From a virus: a stretch of DNA of 64,000 nt. Of this stretch, positions 33,522 through 42,026 are shown piece after piece. The notes beneath the pieces are model-generated. The model ran no database searches, was not told the DNA's origin, and saw only the letters and a program-made list of their open reading frames with translations. Numbering within the stretch: position 1 is the first letter of the stretch; each line of letters begins with the position of its first letter. The DNA lies in the IMG/VR virus record IMGVR_UViG_3300034279_001861, positions 111,161 to 175,160 of that record; one strand, written 5' to 3'. A program made the translations under genes and the position numbers.

Positions 33522-36500
33522 CTAGTTGACTCCCAGTGCACCGGTTGTGCTTTGAAATGTTCCGTTGCCGTTTACGACATCTCCAACAATTTTTAAAACG
33601 CCGTCAATGGATACTGTCGATGTACTTTCACTAGCAGTTTCTGTGGCTATATCTCGGCTAGCAACAGCTGACATTTCTTTCGCCAGTTTGTCCGTAGTGT
33701 ACGGATCCGTGCTTTCGGCCATTCCCAGAAATTCAGTTTGACGCATAGACTGTTCTAGATCGCCCACCGACATGTTGTATTCTTTAGCCAGAGCTTTCAT
33801 CTTTTCTTTGTCGCCTTTAGCTGCGTTGTACTTATCGGTAAGTATATCAAGCTTTTCAATACCGCCTGTGCCGCCAACAGTTTTGTTTTTGTCTAGCCGT
33901 TTAAGAATACCGGAAAGCATTTTTTGATTAGCTGCCGACGTAGACTCGTCGCTTTTGTCTTTTAATTGCAGCTTATCTGCCAATGCCTTTCTTGATTCTG
34001 ATGTATCTAGCCCGAAAGCATCGGCCAAAGTGTTTAGCTCAGCTGTAGCTAATACTTTGGCTTGTTCTTCAGCTTCCCTGGCTCTTGCTTCTTTTTCCAA
34101 CACAACAGCTTCGTCGACTTTTTCTCTGGCTTCTTCCTCGCTCAAGCCCTTACCTCTTAATGTTTCCATACTAGTTCTGTAACCAGACGCTCTATTTTCA
34201 AGTAGTCCAATCGCACCTTGGTTTGCTAGTTGCTTCTGATATTCAGTTTCGTCTTCAACATTGCCAGGCGTCAGACCCATGGCTCGCATGCCTGCATTTC
34301 TGTCCTGCATTGCCAAGTTGCGTTTAGCCTTTATCGCGGCAACTGAAGACTCGGCTCGACGTCTTACTTCCGGATCTTTAGACTGTAAGTCCGCGTTAAA
34401 ACTAGATAGCTCGCGGTCTGTAGAAGAAATAATCGCTTCGGCATTTCTAGTGTTTTTAAGCACTTCCTTGTCGGAAATAGCTCTTACCGACGATGGCATT
34501 TTACCTGACCTGACAGCATCAAGATACTGCTCAGGTGTCATACCGAGTTTTTTAGCTTCTTCAGAGTAATCGCCTAGTGTGAGTTTAGCCAGGTTCTGTG
34601 TTGCACCTAATCCGCTTGTTTCAATAGCGTTACCCGCAGCAGCAATCGCAGTGTCTAATTCCGTTTTTAGCTGCTGCGATCTTTCCTGTAGTCGTTGTCG
34701 TTCTTCAGGAGTTGTAGCTTCGGTAAATTGTGATTCAAGTTCCCTTGCTTGGTTGTACAACGACCTTACTCGCTCTAAAGGTCCGCCAATTGTCTGTTGT
34801 TCAGCGATGAACGTGTTTCCAAACAAATCTTGCAGTAAAGTATCCATGTTAACATCTTGGCCGCCTGCAGCTCGGTCTGCTTGCCGCATAATCGCAGAAC
34901 CTATACGCCCTTGGATACCGCCAGCACCTTGCAACTTGGCCATGGAAGAGTTTGTCGCACTGCGAACAGCCGCAGCTTGCTGTGCGGCACCTCTGGCCTG
35001 AGAAACATGCTTACCATGTACCTGCGAGTAAGCGGTGAACGATTCAAATCCGTAATTTTGAATTGTCTGCTCCGCTTGCCCAAATTGGCCCGCAGCCATG
35101 GCACGTGCTTGCTCGTCAGACAAGTTAAGATTATACGTACCAGCTTCAGCTCTAATAGCTTCAGCCATCGCTCCGATACGTAGTTCCGGATTTTGCATTT
35201 CTGCTGGAGACAACGCGTTAAGTGCTCCAAGCCCGGCAGCACTAATTGATTTAGCTGCGGCAGCTCGCTGTGTGTTGTCTTGTATACCTGTACGAAGTGC
35301 TGTCTCGCCTGCCAGCCTGAAACTCATAGTCTGGTTCAGTTTTTGGTTTATTTCTCTTCGCTGAAGCTGAAAAGCTGTGGCTTGCATTTCCGGATTTTCT
35401 GACAACGCGCGGAAGTTTGAAGTTCTATCGTTTAACATCATGTTAAATGTATTAGCGTCACCTCCAGCTATACCGCCCTGGGCAGCAAGTGCTCTAAACT
35501 CAGTAAGCTTGGACGGCATCTGCATTGTCACACCGTTAAACGTGTAAGTCTCTTGACCGGCAGCTGCCGCAGCCATAATAGCTTGAAGCTGCCGCCCTGC
35601 GGAGTTGTTTGCAAAGCCACCGGCTTGCTGTACTCTGAGCAAAGCACCCATAGCCTGGGATGTTTCAGATCCTAGGCCGCGGCTGAATAGACTCATTGTG
35701 CTTTGCTCAGCTTGCTGTCGATTAAGTGCACCGAATCCAGTTGCTCCGCCCGCTTGTGAGAATGCAATACCGCCAGCAATACCAGCTGACACAGTTGCAG
35801 GGTTAAAGTTCGCTGCGTGCGATCCCATGATTGACGTATTCATTGCATTAGCAGTCTGGCTCATCGCCATAATCTGGTCTATGCTTTTGCCCGACATCTG
35901 GCTCATAGCCTGCATATCTCTAACCATGTTTGCTAGGGATGCTGGATCAAACTTCTGCATCTGCCCGCCAGTTAAAGCTTTTAGAGCTCCAATAAGCTGC
36001 GGGACCGGTGCGTTTGGGTTACCGGCTTCGCCAAATACTTCTCGCATTGCCGAGATAGCTTCAACGTAGTCCTGCAACTGATTTGTAATTTGCTGTGCGT
36101 CTGCTTTAGTTAGTCGTTCCTGTATCGCGGAATCTTTACGTAGCTTTCCCAGTTGCTCGTTGCTTAGCTTATTAACGTCACCTGCAAGTAAACCTGAATT
36201 GATTCCGGTTCTAGCGGCTACTTCGTTCATATCGACGCCGGAACGTTGAGCGTTTAAAACGGCGTCTAAAGTACGATCTCGCAAGCTTGCAGTTGGTCCG
36301 GCTAAACCTTCTGAAGACAACGCACGATAGATTTGTCCTACGTCTCCAGCCCGCAATCCTTGCATTCTTGCGATGTTATCCTCAGCAAACATGTTACTAA
36401 AGACGTTTTTAATCATCGAGGTGTTTGCTTCAGCACCCATACCGTAACGACCCGTAGTAGGATCGATACGATAGCGGTTTGCTTCCATCATTTGTGCCGC

Positions 36501-37061
36501 CATGGACTGCACACTACCGGCAGGTCCTGACATCACGTCCAGAAATTCAGATCCTCCTGGAACCGTCATAGAAATCAGCGGACTATACTGCGCAATATTG
36601 CTGGCCATTTGCTGTGCCGCAAAACGCTGACTAGCGTTCATTGGTATACCGGCAATTGCAGCACTGCCGCGAAAAAACTGATACATGTTAGTAGCGTCTT
36701 GACTTGCTACGCCGCTCATTACGTTGAGCTGCGTCATTTGCATTTGCCTAGCGTCAATAGCCTGCTGCATTGACGCGGCGTTACCGATTGACATAAGCCC
36801 GGCTTGTTGTAATCGGTTCGACAAGTAAGTGTTACCCGCCAGGTTAAGTAATTGGCCCGGCAGTCCGTAATTATTCAAGCCAAAGGGAGCCAACGGGGAA
36901 GTGTCCACAGTTCCAGCACCCGCTATAGCCGGGCCGTACATACCTGCCGTAGCAGCTAGGTTGTTCCCGCCGGGTCCCGGCACGCCGAAACCCGGAAAAC
37001 CGGAATAACCAGTTTGCTGCATTAGATACAGCTGTATGTTAGGGTCGGTTATGTGGTTCAT
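33522..37061 (-). CDS. Tape-measure protein candidate
   Basis: 1179 aa. The N-terminal ~45 residues are Gly/Pro-rich. The rest is overwhelmingly helical and rich in Ala, Gln, Met and Glu, with long heptad stretches and no obvious transmembrane segment. It directly follows the frameshifting chaperone pair (ATGA overlap), the classical arrangement for a tape measure. At about 1.5 angstroms per residue it would span a tail of roughly 1700-1800 angstroms (inference). The C-terminal ~60 residues are strand-rich and could contact the hub. Confidence 0.8.
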   Translation of the reverse strand: MNHITDPNIQLYLMQQTGYSGFPGFGVPGPGGNNLAATAGMYGPAIAGAGTVDTSPLAPFGLNNYGLPGQLLNLAGNTYLSNRLQQAGLMSIGNAASMQQAIDARQMQMTQLNVMSGVASQDATNMYQFFRGSAAIAGIPMNASQRFAAQQMASNIAQYSPLISMTVPGGSEFLDVMSGPAGSVQSMAAQMMEANRYRIDPTTGRYGMGAEANTSMIKNVFSNMFAEDNIARMQGLRAGDVGQIYRALSSEGLAGPTASLRDRTLDAVLNAQRSGVDMNEVAARTGINSGLLAGDVNKLSNEQLGKLRKDSAIQERLTKADAQQITNQLQDYVEAISAMREVFGEAGNPNAPVPQLIGALKALTGGQMQKFDPASLANMVRDMQAMSQMSGKSIDQIMAMSQTANAMNTSIMGSHAANFNPATVSAGIAGGIAFSQAGGATGFGALNRQQAEQSTMSLFSRGLGSETSQAMGALLRVQQAGGFANNSAGRQLQAIMAAAAAGQETYTFNGVTMQMPSKLTEFRALAAQGGIAGGDANTFNMMLNDRTSNFRALSENPEMQATAFQLQRREINQKLNQTMSFRLAGETALRTGIQDNTQRAAAAKSISAAGLGALNALSPAEMQNPELRIGAMAEAIRAEAGTYNLNLSDEQARAMAAGQFGQAEQTIQNYGFESFTAYSQVHGKHVSQARGAAQQAAAVRSATNSSMAKLQGAGGIQGRIGSAIMRQADRAAGGQDVNMDTLLQDLFGNTFIAEQQTIGGPLERVRSLYNQARELESQFTEATTPEERQRLQERSQQLKTELDTAIAAAGNAIETSGLGATQNLAKLTLGDYSEEAKKLGMTPEQYLDAVRSGKMPSSVRAISDKEVLKNTRNAEAIISSTDRELSSFNADLQSKDPEVRRRAESSVAAIKAKRNLAMQDRNAGMRAMGLTPGNVEDETEYQKQLANQGAIGLLENRASGYRTSMETLRGKGLSEEEAREKVDEAVVLEKEARAREAEEQAKVLATAELNTLADAFGLDTSESRKALADKLQLKDKSDESTSAANQKMLSGILKRLDKNKTVGGTGGIEKLDILTDKYNAAKGDKEKMKALAKEYNMSVGDLEQSMRQTEFLGMAESTDPYTTDKLAKEMSAVASRDIATETASESTSTVSIDGVLKIVGDVVNGNGTFQSTTGALGVN

Positions 37062-37606
37062 CTACTGCGTCCTTGCTGCTTTAAACGTTTTCGACGTATT
37101 TCTTCTGCGGCTGCGTGAAAATTGTTAAGCCTAGCTTGCTCTTCCTGTGCCTGGGTTTCCCTTTCTTCGCGTTTACCCTTAGTAGCTTGTCTAACTTCGT
37201 CTTCCCACTTTTCTCTTGCGGCAGCATCGCTGGGATCCCAACCTGTAAGTTGTTTCCATTGTACTTTATATTCTTCATGCTCGCTGCGGCGATATTTTTC
37301 TTCCAGCATTTCTGCCCAAGGTTGTTTGGCTTGCCGTAGCGTTCTATACCTCTCAAGCGTGTTTTTGTGTTCGGTTCCTGCATCCATTTTAGGATTAGCA
37401 AGCAAAGCCAAGCTCAAACTGTACAAGTTACCAATCAGCTCTTCGTGTTCCTGTGCTGCGAGAGTCCGAATGACGTAACGCCATTTAAGCCACCACCCGT
37501 GATCTTTTACGTCAGCTTTGGAAAAGTCTAACGAACCACGGACAGCGGCTTTAAGCGTCAGAGCTGCGTCACGATCTCGTTCCAAAAATTTTCGTCGTCG
37601 ATGCAA
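37058..37606 (-). CDS. Tail assembly chaperone, frameshift extension (gpT-like)
   Basis: The frame has no ATG and no ribosome site near its 5' end; only a TTG lies at 37606 inside the previous gene. Its reading frame is -1 relative to that gene, and the overlap contains A_AAT_TTT. Slippage there gives a fused product that enters this frame at the TTG codon 37585 and adds 175 residues: a helical, charged, Trp-containing domain (HGWWLKWRYVIRTL) and a Glu/Arg-rich coiled coil. In lambda-like tails the fused form recruits the tape measure. Separate translation is unlikely. Confidence 0.75.
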   Translation of the reverse strand: MHRRRKFLERDRDAALTLKAAVRGSLDFSKADVKDHGWWLKWRYVIRTLAAQEHEELIGNLYSLSLALLANPKMDAGTEHKNTLERYRTLRQAKQPWAEMLEEKYRRSEHEEYKVQWKQLTGWDPSDAAAREKWEDEVRQATKGKREERETQAQEEQARLNNFHAAAEEIRRKRLKQQGRSR

Positions 37607-38427
37607 ACCTCCAGTTTAGCTACAAGCTGGTTAAACTTTGAGCAGTAGTGCGAAACAATTCGTTGTAAATGTTCTGTGCTTAGAATGTGCTTCAACACGT
37701 ACCTTTCGATTTGCGGTATAAGCGGTTCTTCAGCATCGTAATCAGGTTGTTCGGCTAAAAATGCTTCCCAAGATTTCTCGCAAGCCGTATTGGTTTTTTT
37801 AGATAAACCGTCAGGTAAGTTTATGTGCATAGCTCCAAGAGACGCGTTTAACGTTTGAAGCTGCAAAAATAACCGCTGACGATTTAAGTAATCGTAGTAT
37901 TCCTGTGTATTTAGAATTCGCCCTGCTGCCTGTTCTGCGTATGCTGCAGCGTATAAGGCGTCGAGCTCGTTTACGGTCAGGCCGCGAAACGCCATTTTTA
38001 ATTTGCCGCCAAGAGTTTCGTAGCCCTTGGTAAATACCTTCTGCCCCAATACCGACACAATAAAGGTAAGTTTGTCCTGCTTATCTGGTGGAGCAAGCGG
38101 TGGATTTCGTTGATCCCAACCGCAGTGCACACATACAGGCGCTATTGAGTCTGTTTTTTGTTCTTCTACTATTTCAGGCGGGGCCGCCGGAGGCGGCGGT
38201 GCAAAGTCTTGTATTTCAGGCACGAAAGAAGCTGCAGGCTGCTTTGGTGATTCAACTTCAGCCTGAATTACAGGCACCGGTTCTGCTGTAAATACAACTG
38301 TCGAGTCGGCGGCTACGGGCTGCGATCCGGTAAAACCTTGCTCCGTAAGTAATTGATCCAGGGTAACACCCTTAGCTTTAGCTACGGCTTCCAGCAATTC
38401 TTTTTCAGCTTTAAACTTGTTACTCAT
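37558..38427 (-). CDS. Tail assembly chaperone (gpG-like)
   Basis: 289 aa from MSNKFKAEKE, with AGGA 7 bases upstream. Order of parts: helical N terminus, a Pro/Ala/Glu-rich linker (~60-100), a CVHCGW zinc-knuckle half-site near residue 125, then a helical domain. It ends soon after the slippery site, within DDENFWNEIVTQL. It lies directly before the tape measure as expected for a chaperone that coats the unfolded tape measure. Normal termination gives 289 aa; -1 slippage gives about 456 aa. Confidence 0.75.
   Translation of the reverse strand: MSNKFKAEKELLEAVAKAKGVTLDQLLTEQGFTGSQPVAADSTVVFTAEPVPVIQAEVESPKQPAASFVPEIQDFAPPPPAAPPEIVEEQKTDSIAPVCVHCGWDQRNPPLAPPDKQDKLTFIVSVLGQKVFTKGYETLGGKLKMAFRGLTVNELDALYAAAYAEQAAGRILNTQEYYDYLNRQRLFLQLQTLNASLGAMHINLPDGLSKKTNTACEKSWEAFLAEQPDYDAEEPLIPQIERYVLKHILSTEHLQRIVSHYCSKFNQLVAKLEVCIDDENFWNEIVTQL
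37585..37591 (-). promoter_or_regulatory. Programmed -1 frameshift slippery site A_AAT_TTT
   Basis: In the zero frame the codons are GAA AAT TTT TGG. The heptamer A_AAT_TTT fits the X_XXY_YYZ rule (X=A, Y=T, Z=T), and a fifth T follows. The -1 frame after it is open for 176 codons, and the zero frame ends 9 codons later. I did not find a clear downstream stimulatory hairpin. Confidence 0.75.
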
Positions 38428-38435
38428 TGTTTTTC

Positions 38436-41243
38436 CTATAGTTTGTAGTTTCCGTCGCAAACACTTTGCTTCCACGGTTTGAAAACAGGTTCTTCGTAAT
38501 TTGACTGATAGTCCGAGCGATTCTTAGCTGTTTTGTTTGATTTGTCGAACAAAACAAAATCGTCAGTGCTACTGTAAGCCAAGAACGTTTCGTCGCCAGC
38601 CCAATTTTTCTTTCCAGGCCAAGGATAAAGATTATTTCCCTGATAAAAGACTGGCTTTTCTTCCCAGGTTGCCGAAGATACCTGGGTAAGCCCCATACGG
38701 TCTAGCTGCTGCCAGCGAGTCTCCAGCAAGAAGAATTTTCCTTCGTCGTAACCGTAAGCCGTTCCGTTTTGACTGCTGTCACGGTACGAGAAACCGAGCT
38801 CGTCTAACAAGAAAGTATTGTTACCTATACTGTTAGAAGCCCAAATACGTTCTTGCAGATACTTAATCGACGTCTGGCCAACGGTATTAAAACCAGGTAC
38901 TGATTCCTCGTAAGCGCTAATGAAATCGCGAATATCTGTAGGTATGTTATTTTGTGAACTGTCGCCGACTATACCTCTTCGACACGCCATTGAACCTATA
39001 GCGAAAATACTAGCCGCCGAGTAGAGACTACCCTCTACGCCCAACGCTCCGTTCTCGGTAATTACAACATTCTTAGTAAATACAGTAGGGCCGTTAATCT
39101 TAGAGAAAGACGGACCAAAGAAGTGAGATTTAGTAACCGAAGCCTCGCCTTGGCCGGGTGTGCTGTGGTAGATTCCCATGCCAACGCTGTTTAAAAAGAT
39201 GTGCTGCCTCGCGTAATTGATAAAGTCACCTCGCCCGCTGCCGCAATCTATGATGTACGTACCATAACCTTCGGCAAGTTCTTTCGTCACACCAGTTCGC
39301 ACATAGTTATCCTGAGAAATCGTATTAACCGAAGCACCCTTAGCGAGCAGTGTAATACCAGAGGACTGAACTTCTTCGCCAATCTTCTGCTGATAGTCTT
39401 GCGTTGCACCTTGACTCTTAGTCTCGAGAAGTATGCCGCCGTACCCGCTGTTACCTGCGAGTAGTTGCATATTGTTCTCGGCTTTAATGCGAACATCGTT
39501 ATCGCTAGCCGAAATGTCCACGTTAGATTTTGCACGTAGAATAACGTCGTTTGCCATGTTCACAATACGTGAACCGGACAAGACCATAACATCACCGCCA
39601 GCTTCCAGCCTAATCTGGCCGCCAGTCATAGTGATCTGCGAGCCGAAACCGTCTGCAAGAATAATGCTGCCGTCCTCTTCCAAGCGGAAAAAAGACGCAG
39701 TGTTGTAGTAATTAGCTTCACCGTAACGTTTATCGATTTCTAGTTTTTTAGGTTCCGCTTGCACGTATGCTTGTGACATACTGCCGCGGTAGAACTCGAC
39801 ACCTGTAGTTATTTCACTACCAGTGAATTTCTCCTGCGGATAGTGGTAGTCTCTTGAATGGTAAGCAAAAGCGTGTGTCGCTTTCCAGTTGAATTGATGC
39901 GCAATCATGTCTAAGACACCAGCTGCCCGGAGCATTGATGGAACAGTATCTTCCGCTGCTGAATTCCAGTCTTTTACTTTGTGCTCGTTGCCGTTACCGT
40001 ACAGACCGCTGAATTTATAGTTGTTGTTTTCAGTTAGATCGTCACCCTTCGGATCTTCTGGTTTTCTCTTTTCCTGAGGAACTGGAATTGCAGGATACTT
40101 TACGATCGAATAACTTTTTGCGGTACGAACACCGTAGCTACCGTCGAGACTAAGACTCTCATGAAATAACCCTAAATCCGTATTTAGCGCAGCTTGTGTT
40201 GCCAACCTGACTCCGCTGGTCTTGGCAGGCCGCATCAAGAATCGCTGATAGCCTTGGCCCAGGTACCCACCGTACTCAGTCAATCTGTGAATAGGTGTTT
40301 GATCTGGATTGGATACGTCAATTTCAGCGAGTGGAAAGTCACGATCAAGTTGAACTTTTGCCGGGTTATTGCTGCTTGTGAAGTCTGCGTCTGGCCCGTA
40401 CATCCCGGTGGCTTCCCAGGGATATATCGCGTGGCCTGTTCGCGAGTAAATCTCACCTTCGTCAAGCCGCTGCGACAAATGTGTTGCGTACGATTGAACG
40501 TCAAGCGAAACACCAGCCAGCTTAACATAGTCATCGAAGTAGTTTAGAAACAACCCTGTAGCTTCGTTAACTCGCAAATAAGCCTGAAACGAATCGATAA
40601 GTAAACCAATACCGGTTTCAGACATACGGACATACTCGCCGATCGTCCCGTCAATAGGCCTACCGGCGGTGTGAGCTCGAATACCTAGCCCGTCCGCAGA
40701 CGAGTTTATTAGGTTAACATAAGCTGGAATTTGCTTGATGCCGGTGTTACCGCCTTGCTGTATGATTTCTGAAGGGTTAAACAAATCAGACCAAACTGGC
40801 GACGGTACGACGTTTAAGATGTAAGCTATAAACGAGCTTTTGGGTTTCCACAGGATGACGCTCGAGTTAGGCGGAATGACTTCCCCACTTCGAACACCAA
40901 GCGGCGTCATAGCGTTGTGGCTGCCTGCAACCGCCATGCACTTGCCTTGTCTACCTGCAAGCTGCACAACGTAACAGTGAAGGTAAGGTATAGAGAATAA
41001 AACCTTACCCATTCGCAACGGAGTGTCGTCCTGAAACGTGTGGCTTTGCATGACTGCAAGCCGCTTAGGATCCTCTGCAACAGTTCCTGTTATCGACTGA
41101 CTAAGAACAGAAGTAGCGTCCTGCAGCTTAGAGAAGAGGCTGTACAGGAAAGCATAGTCGCTAGGTGCCGCACCAGTCTGCTTGGAGTCCAAGACCGCAG
41201 GGTTACTATTAACGTTTTGTGCTGAGTTCCACGGAAGTGGCAT
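38436..41243 (-). CDS. Baseplate central spike / VgrG-like protein with beta-helix
   Basis: 935 aa. An N-terminal ~150-residue part includes an OB-like barrel (GKVLFSIPYLHCYVVQL). Residues ~520-595 alternate short strands with G, D and N turns (IRLEAGGDVMVLSG, NVDISASDNDVRIKAE), typical of the triple-stranded beta-helix in gp5/VgrG spikes. A C-terminal ~200-residue domain is rich in aromatic residues and may be enzymatic or a tip. It has its own terminator upstream, at the end of the tail tube gene. AAGGTGAG precedes the ATG. Confidence 0.72.
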   Translation of the reverse strand: MPLPWNSAQNVNSNPAVLDSKQTGAAPSDYAFLYSLFSKLQDATSVLSQSITGTVAEDPKRLAVMQSHTFQDDTPLRMGKVLFSIPYLHCYVVQLAGRQGKCMAVAGSHNAMTPLGVRSGEVIPPNSSVILWKPKSSFIAYILNVVPSPVWSDLFNPSEIIQQGGNTGIKQIPAYVNLINSSADGLGIRAHTAGRPIDGTIGEYVRMSETGIGLLIDSFQAYLRVNEATGLFLNYFDDYVKLAGVSLDVQSYATHLSQRLDEGEIYSRTGHAIYPWEATGMYGPDADFTSSNNPAKVQLDRDFPLAEIDVSNPDQTPIHRLTEYGGYLGQGYQRFLMRPAKTSGVRLATQAALNTDLGLFHESLSLDGSYGVRTAKSYSIVKYPAIPVPQEKRKPEDPKGDDLTENNNYKFSGLYGNGNEHKVKDWNSAAEDTVPSMLRAAGVLDMIAHQFNWKATHAFAYHSRDYHYPQEKFTGSEITTGVEFYRGSMSQAYVQAEPKKLEIDKRYGEANYYNTASFFRLEEDGSIILADGFGSQITMTGGQIRLEAGGDVMVLSGSRIVNMANDVILRAKSNVDISASDNDVRIKAENNMQLLAGNSGYGGILLETKSQGATQDYQQKIGEEVQSSGITLLAKGASVNTISQDNYVRTGVTKELAEGYGTYIIDCGSGRGDFINYARQHIFLNSVGMGIYHSTPGQGEASVTKSHFFGPSFSKINGPTVFTKNVVITENGALGVEGSLYSAASIFAIGSMACRRGIVGDSSQNNIPTDIRDFISAYEESVPGFNTVGQTSIKYLQERIWASNSIGNNTFLLDELGFSYRDSSQNGTAYGYDEGKFFLLETRWQQLDRMGLTQVSSATWEEKPVFYQGNNLYPWPGKKNWAGDETFLAYSSTDDFVLFDKSNKTAKNRSDYQSNYEEPVFKPWKQSVCDGNYKL

Positions 41244-41333
41244 AATTTATATCTCACCTTACGGTGCGTTTGGAGCTACTTGAAACCAGGATAGCATTCT
41301 AACAGCTAGGCTGGTTTTGCATCAGTGCTCAAT

Positions 41334-41367
41334 AAAAAAGGCTAGCTCATTTTTACACAAGCTAGCC
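41334..41367 (-). terminator. Rho-independent terminator after the tail tube gene
   Basis: Minus strand: GGCTAGCT, 12-base loop, AGCTAGCC (8 bp perfect), then six T. It lies 24 bases beyond the tube stop codon and would set tube and sheath apart from the spike transcript. Confidence 0.88.
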
Positions 41368-41390
41368 TGAAATTGCTATCTTAGTTCTGC

Positions 41391-41942
41391 TTAAGCGACT
41401 TCATCGCAGCTCAAGTTTGCGAACATTAAAGCGATGTTTTCGTTGACAATCATGTCCTGAGCCCCTACGCCAACGGTCAACCCTACCATCGTAGCGGCCT
41501 GAACCGTGTACTTGACCGTGTTAGCTACGGCATTACCGACCGCATTGCTGAAGTCTAAGACTTGGGTAGGCGTAGCACCCTGTCCGGCTTGACCGCAACC
41601 ACCTGAGAAAGTAAACGTCAAATCTTGCGGAGAGCACACGTTACCCAACTCTGCGTAAAAAGCACACAAAGCACCGGACTGAGGCCCGAGCACCCGAGCA
41701 ACGCTGGCGTTACCTTGAGTTCTTCCGCCGACATAGAAAACAGGAACAAAACCACCAGCACTAGCACTGGCAGCTCCGCCATTTGAAACGTCGTAAATTC
41801 TAGCTACTTGTTGCGAGAAGTTGATTTGCACGTTTTGTACAACGCCTAAAGGCGTAGTACTACCTGCAATTGTCATAGCGGCCAAGTCGGAAGCAAAAGA
41901 GCCCGCAAAACCTGTACGCTGCCTTGAGTATACGTCAGCCAT
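41391..41942 (-). CDS. Tail tube protein
   Basis: 183 aa, Ala/Gly/Val-rich beta protein with an N-terminal basic arm. It lies immediately after the sheath gene and before a terminator, as tube genes usually do in contractile tails. Size fits the tube monomer (T4 gp19 is similar in size). A perfect 8-bp hairpin stands just before its ribosome site (AGAGG). Confidence 0.75.
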   Translation of the reverse strand: MADVYSRQRTGFAGSFASDLAAMTIAGSTTPLGVVQNVQINFSQQVARIYDVSNGGAASASAGGFVPVFYVGGRTQGNASVARVLGPQSGALCAFYAELGNVCSPQDLTFTFSGGCGQAGQGATPTQVLDFSNAVGNAVANTVKYTVQAATMVGLTVGVGAQDMIVNENIALMFANLSCDEVA

Positions 41943-41954
41943 TTTTACCTCTTA

Positions 41955-41974
41955 GTCGCAGCATAGGCTGCGAC
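41955..41974 (-). promoter_or_regulatory. Leader hairpin of tail tube gene
   Basis: GTCGCAGC-CTAT-GCTGCGAC, an 8-bp stem with a 4-base loop, ends a few bases before the AGAGG ribosome site. A second stem ATTCCGA/TCGGAAT lies at 41996-42015. They may protect or process the highly needed tube message; no T-run follows. Confidence 0.5.
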
Positions 41975-42026
41975 GGTTAGTCACAAAGGAAAGTAATTCC
42001 GAATGTTATCGGAATACTGCAACGTT

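Noticed and set aside
37606-37608. TTG start for the second chaperone frame
   Set aside because: No ribosome site, and the slippery heptamer explains expression of this frame better.
41296-41301. TAGAAT promoter before the spike gene
   Set aside because: Extended TG is present but no fitting -35, and the region also forms stems.
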